Origin: Plebeiibacterium sediminum
Lineage (GTDB): Bacteria > Bacteroidota > Bacteroidia > Bacteroidales > Marinilabiliaceae
DNA length: 64,000 nt
Assembly: GCF_026013605.1 (NCBI RefSeq)
Contig: NZ_JAPDPJ010000028.1
Location: forward strand, 1 to 64,000
Reading direction: 5' to 3'
The number at the start of each line of letters is the position of its first letter. Position 1 is the stretch's first letter. The notes below the pieces were generated by a model that had not been told where the DNA came from, ran no database searches, and saw nothing but the letters and a program-made list of their open reading frames with translations. Positions 53,938 through 61,250 of this stretch are shown one piece after another. The position numbers were made by a program, and so were the translations under genes.

Positions 53938-54010
53938 GGGTAACGAACAAGGAATAACATCTGTACAAACTGAGGGTGTGAAGCTAATTTTTTATGATAT
54001 AAGCATTCAT

Positions 54011-54048
54011 GTTAAATCCCCTTTGATATGATTCAAAGGGGATTTAAC
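54011..54048. terminator. Bidirectional terminator after the T9SS cargo gene
   Basis: GTTAAATCCCCTTTGA (54011-54026) and TCAAAGGGGATTTAAC (54033-54048) are perfect 16-bp arms with a 6-nt loop, flanked by T-rich DNA on both sides. It lies between convergent genes. Confidence 0.8.
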
Positions 54049-54092
54049 ATATCCAAATTTGTAGGATAAGGATCATTTAGCAATTAAGAAGC

Positions 54093-54566
54093 TTACCTAA
54101 TCCTTTTACAGTTTTCAAACTTGCTCCTGATTATATTATTTATATCATTTGTAGTTTCAAAATCATCTCTTTTTCCACAATGATACATTTCTATGAATGG
54201 ATTATAATCAATAACACTTTCCATGAGTTCCTGAAGCGATGGAACTTTTTCAAGTTTAGCATATTCTTCAAAGGTAAATGATGTATATACACTATTGGCC
54301 GACACACCAAAATTATCCAGTAAAAAGCCGCTGGCTAAACGGGTTGGTTTTGCAAAGGCTCCATTGAAATATATATCTGTCATAGCAGGATATGAAACAA
54401 TTCTATCTCTGGATTCATTTAAAACAATAGGAATATGATTTGAATAATCTTTTGTTGTTTTATAAATGATCAATGGAGCTTGCATATTACTACTTTGCAT
54501 AATCTGTTTATTTGAATTACACATAGAAAACAATAATGCCATTACTATTGTGATTATATATTTCAT
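54093..54566 (-). CDS. Hypothetical lipoprotein
   Basis: The 157-residue product begins MKYIITIVMALLFSMC, a lipoprotein signal with lipobox FSMC. The mature part contains two further cysteines (EMYHCGK and FENCKR). I do not recognise the family. It lies 41 bp downstream of the C10 peptidase gene on the same strand and is probably in the same operon; a role as an immunity or partner protein of the protease is possible but unsupported. Confidence 0.55.
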   Translation of the reverse strand: MKYIITIVMALLFSMCNSNKQIMQSSNMQAPLIIYKTTKDYSNHIPIVLNESRDRIVSYPAMTDIYFNGAFAKPTRLASGFLLDNFGVSANSVYTSFTFEEYAKLEKVPSLQELMESVIDYNPFIEMYHCGKRDDFETTNDINNIIRSKFENCKRIR

Positions 54567-54607
54567 TGCTAACTGTATAATTAAAAGATTACAATGTACT
54601 TGTTAAA

Positions 54608-57226
54608 TTATTCTTTTATGAATTTTCGAATATAGTTTTTGTTACTTGTTTTAATATTAATAAAATATATTCCTTTTGATAAAGAAGAAACATCAATATA
54701 ATTATTAACCACATTGCTTTCCAATTGAAGTTTACCTGTTATATCATAAATGGAATACATATCAATGTTAACCGTACCTAGTACTTCAATATAATTAGAA
54801 CATGGATTTGGAGATATAGATATTTCATTACCTACTTCAGATGTTTCAATAGCAGTAGTACTTGATCTGTCAATATTAATATCAAGAAGATATGTTCCTG
54901 TTTCGCCAAGGAAATAAGGAGATGTAACGCAGTAAAGAGTTGTGTTTCCTGCTGTTGAAATTGTAGAAGGCATGATGTCATCGTAGGTACCTGTCCAGTT
55001 TTCTCCATCCAATGAATATAAAAATAAAGCATCCACGGTATAGGTATTACCATCTCCACTATTGTATGCATCATGTAGTCTTATATCTATATCATAATTG
55101 TATCCATCTTCAAGATTTATTGAGAAGAAATCCCAATCGCTTCCAACATGGAAGTTTGAATTTGTTGTTGTGATGCTACTGGAGTTATCAGTAAACGATG
55201 GCGTTAATGTGTATGAATGGTCAACATCATCATTCATTTCATAGATATCTGCAGCATAAGGGGCTGCCTGTACTATAATTTTTATTGGATTAGGAGCACC
55301 TTCTGTTGAACCGGTTAAAATAAAATCGCCATAGTAAGGTTGATGAAATACAGCTAATAAATAGGTACCCGGGGCAACATTTAAATTACTGGTATAAAAG
55401 TTAAAAGTATTATAAGTGTAATAGCTGAGGCTTGTGGCTGTCTGATCAATGGTTAATTCATGTTCTCCATTAAGGTTAAACAAGTTAATATCAACAATTC
55501 CATCAAAATCATAACCCCAGTTACCAATATCAACAGTAACATCCAATGGTTCATTTGTTATGATGTTCTCTGTATTAATAATCATAGGATTATATAGTGC
55601 AATATCCTGATCATTCCCAACACTCATTTGTACAGCATAAGTATACGTGTTTGATCCATAGCTCTCAGAAATAATACTCCAGTCACCATTACCTGTTTTA
55701 GAGAAAATATAGATATTGTATTTTCCCGGAAGCATTTCCAGCGATCCTTGCGATGTAAAAGAGTATCCATAATAGGAATTGAATTCTATGGTAAATCCTT
55801 CGTAAGTCTGTACAAAATCTATAAACGTATTGCTTTCATCAAATATAGCAGCACAAATATCGCCGGTAAAGTCAGTTGTTCCACCGTTTGCAATATAGGT
55901 ACTGATTGTAAAACCTTCTCCATATCCAATGGTATTGTAATCAGCTATAACATCTCCATATAAAGTTAATCCGTATTCTTCAGTAGTATTACCACCTTCT
56001 TCTTGTTCCTGAGCTGGTTTTATTCCTATTAAAGCTTGCTGTCCGTCATTATATGTTCCGGCGCCTGATCCAATTCCACCTTCGCCGGGGTTAAGGGCAT
56101 CAATTAAAAAGTAACCATCATAATAACCTCCCCATCCCCAGTTCATATGAAAATAGTCGTTATCATCGTAACCATCGCATACAAAAGTATGTCCGCCCTG
56201 ACCATAGCCTGCATATTGTATTGGTCTGCCTGCATCAAGCTCTTGTTTTAATTTACTGATCCAGACTTCATCGGTATAACTCTCACGAAACAGACCTTCG
56301 ATACCAGGAGAGTAACCAAAAAATTGCACAAAAGCATTTTGACAGGTTTGATTATCGGAATAGCGAGTGTAAGGATCTTTAACAACATAGCTACCACTAC
56401 CACCTTCAGAGGCCACATTATAATTCATTTCAACAGCCACACCACAATGATACATGAGTGTAGCAACAGCCTCATTTGCACTATTTACCTCGTTGGGCAT
56501 GGCAGCCCAATTGTATGTGGTATTACCAAAATTTGCAGAGAGTGATCCGTATTTATTGTGCTGGTAAGTATGAAAACCAATTCCTTTATTCGGATAGTTC
56601 CAGTATTTCATGATTTGTGCCATAGCTGTTGCCGGACAACCTGTTACGGTTAATTCCTGATAGGTATTGTCGTAAGGACACATATCATTTACATGGGGCG
56701 CCTGGTTCCACTTGGTTGATAACAGAGGGGTAACAGCACTGGTAACTTCTGTTGATTTCAAGGTATAAGCAGTACCTTCCCATTGCGACTTAATTTTTTC
56801 GGTTTGTTGAATTGCATTTGTTTTGATATAACGAATTTGTTGTCTATAGCCTTCCAGCCATTTCAAAACATTTTGAGGAGATTTATCAGCACTTATTTCA
56901 CCTGAAAGAGAATAAGCAAGAACCGGGATAGCAGCATCGTCACCGGAAATCATAATAAATCCATTATCATCACCAATATTAAAAATATAAATATCCCTGT
57001 TGGCATCAGTAGTGCTACTTTTTAGAATTGAAGCATTGAAGGCTATTCTGTTAAATATATCACCTGCATCTGTTAATTGAAGGTTAGAAGTGCTTTTTAG
57101 AATTGGGTTGGATGAAGTACGTAAGTAGTTTTCAGCAAACTGTCGGGCTTGTTCAATTGTAATCTCTTTTCCAAATAAATGAAAAGTAAAGATTAGTGAC
57201 AAAAATAAAAGTAAAAACCTTTTCAT
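54608..57226 (-). CDS. C10-family cysteine peptidase with T9SS sorting domain
   Basis: The 872-residue protein has a signal peptide, an N-terminal inhibitory propeptide (Spi-like, ~20-140), a streptopain-type C10 catalytic domain (~160-400) with Cys197 in TVTGCPATAMAQIM and His346 in GQGGHTFVCDGY, then beta-sandwich repeats and a C-terminal T9SS domain (~800-872, ISISPNPCSNYIEV). It is exported as a zymogen, matured and displayed or released outside the cell, where it digests protein. Length is large for the family because of the extra domains. Confidence 0.9.
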   Translation of the reverse strand: MKRFLLLFLSLIFTFHLFGKEITIEQARQFAENYLRTSSNPILKSTSNLQLTDAGDIFNRIAFNASILKSSTTDANRDIYIFNIGDDNGFIMISGDDAAIPVLAYSLSGEISADKSPQNVLKWLEGYRQQIRYIKTNAIQQTEKIKSQWEGTAYTLKSTEVTSAVTPLLSTKWNQAPHVNDMCPYDNTYQELTVTGCPATAMAQIMKYWNYPNKGIGFHTYQHNKYGSLSANFGNTTYNWAAMPNEVNSANEAVATLMYHCGVAVEMNYNVASEGGSGSYVVKDPYTRYSDNQTCQNAFVQFFGYSPGIEGLFRESYTDEVWISKLKQELDAGRPIQYAGYGQGGHTFVCDGYDDNDYFHMNWGWGGYYDGYFLIDALNPGEGGIGSGAGTYNDGQQALIGIKPAQEQEEGGNTTEEYGLTLYGDVIADYNTIGYGEGFTISTYIANGGTTDFTGDICAAIFDESNTFIDFVQTYEGFTIEFNSYYGYSFTSQGSLEMLPGKYNIYIFSKTGNGDWSIISESYGSNTYTYAVQMSVGNDQDIALYNPMIINTENIITNEPLDVTVDIGNWGYDFDGIVDINLFNLNGEHELTIDQTATSLSYYTYNTFNFYTSNLNVAPGTYLLAVFHQPYYGDFILTGSTEGAPNPIKIIVQAAPYAADIYEMNDDVDHSYTLTPSFTDNSSSITTTNSNFHVGSDWDFFSINLEDGYNYDIDIRLHDAYNSGDGNTYTVDALFLYSLDGENWTGTYDDIMPSTISTAGNTTLYCVTSPYFLGETGTYLLDINIDRSSTTAIETSEVGNEISISPNPCSNYIEVLGTVNIDMYSIYDITGKLQLESNVVNNYIDVSSLSKGIYFINIKTSNKNYIRKFIKE

Positions 57227-57573
57227 ACCATAAAGTTTAATAGTTTATTGAATGGTTTTTGGGGGAGTGGTAAAGATGTATGAGTTGAAGTTTATGGGAG
57301 GTATAAGTCAGCGATAATTGAATTCCGGGCATTGAAAAATGTTAATTAAATTTAACTCATTTACTGCTAAAAGTCAATTTAAAGAACCCGTTATTAAGGC
57401 TGGTTTCAACTATTAAATAGAGAGAATAGATATACGTATTATTAATCTGTTAATAGCTTGTTTTTACAGTCACATATTGTCGTTATATTTAGTACCAAAA
57501 TTATCTGAAAACAATAAGGGAGAGTAGGGGCGAACTATATATTTTTAAAGTAAAAGGTTGGTTACTTTGATAA
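57227..57573. other. Noncoding gap between the C10 peptidase and a toxin remnant
   Basis: No gene is supported. It contains the leader of the C10 peptidase on the left and, on the right, protein-like text (GELYIFKVKGWLL) directly before two stops, probably a further decayed piece of the toxin gene described next. Confidence 0.35.
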
Positions 57574-57633
57574 AAAACTAGAAAAATTAGAAAAGAATAT
57601 TTTGAACAAAAAAACAAAGGCAATGAAAAGTGA
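57574..57633 (+). pseudogene. C-terminal remnant of a HigB/RelE-type toxin
   Basis: In one frame 57574-57633 reads KTRKIRKEYFEQKNKGNEK and then stops, matching the usual C-terminal end of a HigB-type toxin (K-x-K-I-R-K-E-Y-F-x-Q-K). Two stops (TGA TAA at 57568-57573) lie just before it and the rest of the toxin is missing. It overlaps the antitoxin start by 11 bp, exactly as in functional toxin-antitoxin operons, so this is a dead toxin beside a live antitoxin. Confidence 0.5.
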
Positions 57634-57925
57634 TAGATTAAGAAGGAAAAGTCTTGACGAAATGGTAGATGAACATATCGGTGAGGTAGGATCAGAAAAA
57701 CGGGATGCTTTTGAAGAGAAATTACGTTTAGATATTTTAGGACAGACAATAAAAAAGATAAGGGAAGAAAGAAATTTAACCCAAGCTCAGTTGGGAGAGT
57801 TGGTTGGAGTAAAAAAAGCGCAAATATATAAGATTGAAAATAATCTTACGGACGCAAGGTTTGAAACAATCTTAAAAGTCTTTAGAGCACTGAATGCAAA
57901 AATAAATTTCAGTGTAGATTTATAA
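57623..57925 (+). CDS. Orphan HigA-like XRE antitoxin
   Basis: The 100-residue protein (start at the ATG MKSDRLRR) has an acidic helical N-terminus and an XRE helix-turn-helix (~37-95: LGQTIKKIREERNLTQAQLGELVGVKKAQIYKIENN). This is the layout of HigA antitoxins of type II systems. The upstream toxin survives only as a short remnant, so this antitoxin is now probably an orphan regulator. The frame is open earlier but those codons are shared with the toxin remnant. Confidence 0.78.
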   Translation: MKSDRLRRKSLDEMVDEHIGEVGSEKRDAFEEKLRLDILGQTIKKIREERNLTQAQLGELVGVKKAQIYKIENNLTDARFETILKVFRALNAKINFSVDL

Positions 57926-58053
57926 TAAGAATAAACTTTAAGATAAAAGCCTAAAGCACAACACATGCTATTAAATAATTGCCGGTATGTTGTTTTGGGG
58001 AGGCTTTTATACTGCCTTAAGTTCTGTATAGCTTGAAAGTTTCGCCCTCCCAG
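57926..58053. other. Inverted-repeat-rich spacer before dispersed repeat B
   Basis: GCCTAAAGCACAACACATGC (57949-57968) is imperfectly complementary to GCCGGTATGTTGTTTTGGGGAGGC (57980-58003), a large imperfect hairpin just after the antitoxin. No gene is present. Confidence 0.35.
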
Positions 58054-58413
58054 TATGCACTGAAATATGAATAACCCATCTCGGCTGTTCGTGCGGTTTT
58101 GCAAACCGAGCAATAAGCAATTAGTTAATAAAATACAAGAGCTTCAATTTATAAAGTTGAGGCTCTTTTTGCAACATGAAAGGAATTGTATTCCGGTTTT
58201 TACATATAAAGTCTGTAATTAAATTTGATACTCATTGTTTGAGTTGAGCAATGCTTATGCCCAGTGATATAAATTAGACTTAAGAAAGTATTGCTATACT
58301 CTTTATAATATTATGTATATTCGTTCGAATATTCTAAAGATCAAATAAATCAGCACCATACTAGATCGATATAGACAATGATTATGTCGTTTTGTTGGTG
58401 GCAATACTTGAAG
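58054..58413 (+). repeat. Long dispersed repeat, copy B
   Basis: About 355 bp similar to copy A at 47646-48010. Its terminator-like stem is perfect here: AAGAGC-TTCAA / TTGAG-GCTCTT followed by TTTT (~58129-58158), while copy A has one mismatch. It ends at the start of the 58414 gene, in the same relative position as copy A does before the 48023 gene. Confidence 0.65.
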
Positions 58414-59292
58414 ATGAACGAAGAAGAAAAAATACAAGCGATATTAAACGAGGCAAATAGTTTAAATCTTGAGTCTTTATATGAGAGCTTAGATGTGATT
58501 TTGAAAGCTCATGGAGATATAGTGCAATCAATCTATGAAACAAAACCAGAATTAGGTACTGGAGAAGTTTATATAGAAACTCTAATTATTAAATTAATTT
58601 ATGCTTCAAAAAGTGCTTTACAACTTTCATTGGGTTCTGAATTGTCGACTTTGAATCATCCTGAAATAAGAGAAACGATTGACCGTCCATCTTTATATGT
58701 TTTAACTAGAAGTATTATAGAAACCTTTCTAACACTAGAATATTTATTCTTCAATGAATTAAGTAGAGACGAGCAAATCTTTAGATATAATCTTTGGAGA
58801 ATTTCTGGTTTTATGACTAGACAGAATTTTTCAGAAAACCTAAATCCATTGTTTGCTGACAAACTTTATAGAGAGAAAAAAGAAATAGAAAAACTAAAAA
58901 CTGAAATTAGGAAAAGTCCCTTTTATAAAACTTTAAAAAAACAAGAATGGAAATTAGATAGATTTGGACTTCCTAGAATCCTTAGTTGGTCAAATTTAAT
59001 TTTGGAAAGTAAATTAAAAAGTAATTTATTCTCAAAAGTTTATTCTTTATACTCCAACTATGCACATTCTGAATTTATTTCAATAATTCAAATTAATGAA
59101 AGTAAATTAGGAAAATACGACCCATTTAATATTTCAACAGCAATTACATCTTTAAATAAAATACGTCTGATTAATTGTGTTACAATAATTTTATTAGTGA
59201 ATAAATTTGAATGTGCCAAAGAAGCTTATCAAAAATTGGATGAGAATTTAATATTTAAAATTGAATTTTGGAATAAATTTGCAACAGAATAA
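58414..59292 (+). CDS. Hypothetical helical protein, DUF5677-like
   Basis: The 292-residue protein (ATG at 58414, MNEEEKIQAIL) is helical and matches the pattern of DUF5677-type proteins: PSLYVLTRSIIETFLTLEYLFFN, FRYNLWRISGFMTRQNF, and YSLYSNYAHSEFISIIQI, where a conserved H follows a Y-x-x-Y-A motif. Function unknown. The first 12 codons of the longer frame lie inside the dispersed repeat, so they were excluded. Confidence 0.55.
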   Translation: MNEEEKIQAILNEANSLNLESLYESLDVILKAHGDIVQSIYETKPELGTGEVYIETLIIKLIYASKSALQLSLGSELSTLNHPEIRETIDRPSLYVLTRSIIETFLTLEYLFFNELSRDEQIFRYNLWRISGFMTRQNFSENLNPLFADKLYREKKEIEKLKTEIRKSPFYKTLKKQEWKLDRFGLPRILSWSNLILESKLKSNLFSKVYSLYSNYAHSEFISIIQINESKLGKYDPFNISTAITSLNKIRLINCVTIILLVNKFECAKEAYQKLDENLIFKIEFWNKFATE

Positions 59293-59442
59293 AGTACTGC
59301 CACTAACAGCAGTTCATAGATAATACCGCTGTTCTTTTGGGAAAGCAATGGAGGTTTGCGTGATTGTGTAAAATTAAGTATCTATGTGAATCAACATAAG
59401 AGCAGCACTAGCCATAACTACAATCCGTTGACAATCATATAA
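59293..59442. other. Spacer before a broken acetyltransferase gene
   Basis: Part of the 773-bp gap 59293-60065. No intact gene; a short inverted motif GCAGTTCATAGA... /CCGCTGTTC near 59311-59336 is weak and not interpretable. Confidence 0.25.
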
Positions 59443-59715
59443 TCTACATTAACTAAGAAAACCAAATCAGAAAGAATTTACCTTACAGAAATAACTTGGG
59501 ATAACTTAGAGGAAATTAATACTGTCGGTTTACCTAACGACGCTGAAGAGACTAGAGTTAAAATAAAACCGTTTATTGATGCTCCACACATTACTCCTCA
59601 GAATAAATATACATGGGCATTAAGACTTCGTGATACCAATGAGTTTATTGGACTAGCAGGAATTAGTTTATCAACTGACAGATTTAAAATTGGAGAGATT
59701 TTCTATAAACAGTGA
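59443..59715 (+). pseudogene. Broken GNAT acetyltransferase gene
   Basis: In one frame the stretch reads SERIYLTEITWDNLEEINT, VGLPNDAEETRVKIKPFID and NKYTWALRLRDTNEFIGLAG, then ends at TGA 59713-59715. This is the first half of a RimJ/RimL-type acetyltransferase. There is no start codon after the upstream stop, a short internal segment seems deleted, and the acetyl-CoA-binding half is missing; a further fragment (NAFLKELGLLSIH) appears at about 59758-59803. A dead gene. Confidence 0.6.
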
Positions 59716-59844
59716 AAAACTAAACGCAATAAAAAAAGCATCATATACAATACAAATAAACATAATGCGTTCTTAAAAGAATTAGGTTTACTATCTATTC
59801 ATTAAATTTCAAAGCAATAGCATTGTAACACACAATTATAGAGA

Positions 59845-60020
59845 AGTACCTAGAAGCAACAAAAGAAAGGTTTGAAGCAGAAGAAATAAGGGGTGAAGCA
59901 ACGGAGATGTAACAACAAGAAAGGGTATTGATAATCAGCGTAAGCTAAATGTAAACCCAGGCAATGCAATTGTAAATGGAAGCAACACAATTGTTTGTTG
60001 AAGCAACTAAATTGTAAATT
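59845..60020 (+). repeat. GAAGCAAC-type imperfect repeats
   Basis: GAAGCAAC or GAAGCA occurs at about 59853, 59872, 59896, 59979 and 60000, and 59960-60019 is three imperfect units of the form GAAGCAAC-AATTGT-AAAT. In frames they spell EAT-rich helical text (LEATKERFEAEEIRGEATEM). They may be decayed coding repeats or a minisatellite upstream of the 60066 gene. Confidence 0.45.
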
Positions 60021-60065
60021 TTATTAACCCGTCTACCCAAACAGGCAGACCTTAAAAATTAATTT

Positions 60066-60725
60066 ATGGCAACAAGACCAAGATTTTCTGAAGCAGAAAC
60101 ATTAGAGCAATACCGTATTGCCTTAGAAAATGCCGAAACCCAAACCGAAATAGCAGCCATAATGGCTGATTTAGGTTACGATTCAAAAGTAATCGGAGAA
60201 GGAAAAGCATTATTAACCGAAACACGTTCTGCTTACGACCTAAACAAAACCGAAGACGATGAAACTTCTGCAGCCTATGCCGATTTTTCCAGTAAAAAAG
60301 AACAATTAGAAGATACTTTCAGGCTTCATCGAAAGAAAGCAAAAGTAGTTTTCCGTAACGATTCATTAATGGCTGATAAATTGTCCATTTCCGGAGCAAT
60401 GCCACGCACATACATAAAATGGCTCGAAGCAGCAAAGAAATTTTATAGCGTGGCTTCTTCTGATACTGATATACAAAGCAAATTAGCCAGATTAAAGATT
60501 GCAACCGATGATTTGAACGCTGCAAGCAATATGGTTCTATCACTAGAAGCAGCACGTTCGGAATATTTAAAAGAAAAGGGAGAATCGCAAGACGCTACGA
60601 AAGCAAAAGATGCTGCATTTGCAAAAATGGAAGACTGGATGAGGGAATTCTACGCAGTAGCAAAGATAGGATTAGATGATAATCCACAGCTATTGGAAGC
60701 ATTGGGTAAAACGGTGAGAGGTTAG
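60066..60725 (+). CDS. Hypothetical Ala-rich helical protein
   Basis: The 219-residue protein is almost wholly alpha-helical, rich in Ala, Glu, Lys and Asp (ETLEQYRIALENAETQTEIAAIM, then YADFSSKKEQLEDTFRLHRKKAK), with no signal peptide and no Cys. Codon use is richer in G+C than its neighbours. It may form a coiled-coil or helical bundle. I do not know the family. It follows the repeat tract 59845-60020 and is the last gene before the SusC-like receptor. Confidence 0.55.
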   Translation: MATRPRFSEAETLEQYRIALENAETQTEIAAIMADLGYDSKVIGEGKALLTETRSAYDLNKTEDDETSAAYADFSSKKEQLEDTFRLHRKKAKVVFRNDSLMADKLSISGAMPRTYIKWLEAAKKFYSVASSDTDIQSKLARLKIATDDLNAASNMVLSLEAARSEYLKEKGESQDATKAKDAAFAKMEDWMREFYAVAKIGLDDNPQLLEALGKTVRG

Positions 60726-60957
60726 AGGAAATTACCAGTCTATTTGTAAGTATATTGGCAAGAGGTATGAGTCACGCTCAAACTAAAATTTGCCCAAAAA
60801 CCTTCAAAAACAGCTCAAGTAACCAAACTATAATGCGGTTACTTGGGTTTGCCCTCCCATAAAATCCAAAATAAATACATGCCTCATACCAATAGCCGTA
60901 ATTTTTAATCACAATTATAATTAACTGATTTTTTTGAAACCGATAAGAAATAACCTC
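60726..60957. repeat. Inverted-repeat element downstream of the 60066 gene
   Basis: CAAGTAACC (60816-60824) and GGTTACTTG (60837-60845) are perfect 9-bp arms. An outer pair, GGTATGAG (about 60764) and CTCATACC (about 60873-60890), surrounds them, and TTTGCCC words recur on both sides. The layout is a nested palindrome of about 125 bp, like a miniature element or a strong terminator for the gene at 60066. Confidence 0.4.
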
Positions 60958-61022
60958 AGCTAATATTTAGCCTCTAATGTAGATTTCAAACATACTCTAA
61001 AGTTAAGTGGGTTTGTTTAACT
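60958..61022. repeat. Dispersed ~65-bp repeat, second copy
   Basis: It shares the 16-mer TTAGCCTCTAATGTAG (60967-60982) and surrounding similarity with 2603-2668. The repeat is noncoding and lies ~230 bp before the SusC-like gene. Confidence 0.4.
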
Positions 61023-61150
61023 TTAACACACGAAGCAATAAGTTCAAAGCTATAGGAAAATAGATTTTAGATAAAGGTTTACAATTACAACGATCTATCC
61101 ATCTAAAGCCCAATTATTTTATAAAGTTTTAATTTGAAAGCATTAATCAC

Positions 61151-61196
61151 ATTCCATAAAACTTTATTCAAATTTTTTCAAAAAGTTTTATGGAAT
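61151..61196. promoter_or_regulatory. Strong inverted repeat 54 bp before the SusC-like gene
   Basis: ATTCCATAAAACTTT (61151-61165) and AAAGTTTTATGGAAT (61182-61196) are perfect 15-bp arms with a 16-nt AT-rich loop. It could be an operator, a leader hairpin or the terminator of a small antisense RNA, as known for PUL control in Bacteroides; the sequence does not decide. Confidence 0.5.
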
Positions 61197-61250
61197 CCTT
61201 TCCGTTTTTGCATCCTACCCATAAAACATGCAAAAGCTAAATTTTTACCT

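Noticed and set aside
54832-57226. Other small frames inside the C10 peptidase gene
   Set aside because: They are shadows on either strand of a clearly functional coding sequence.
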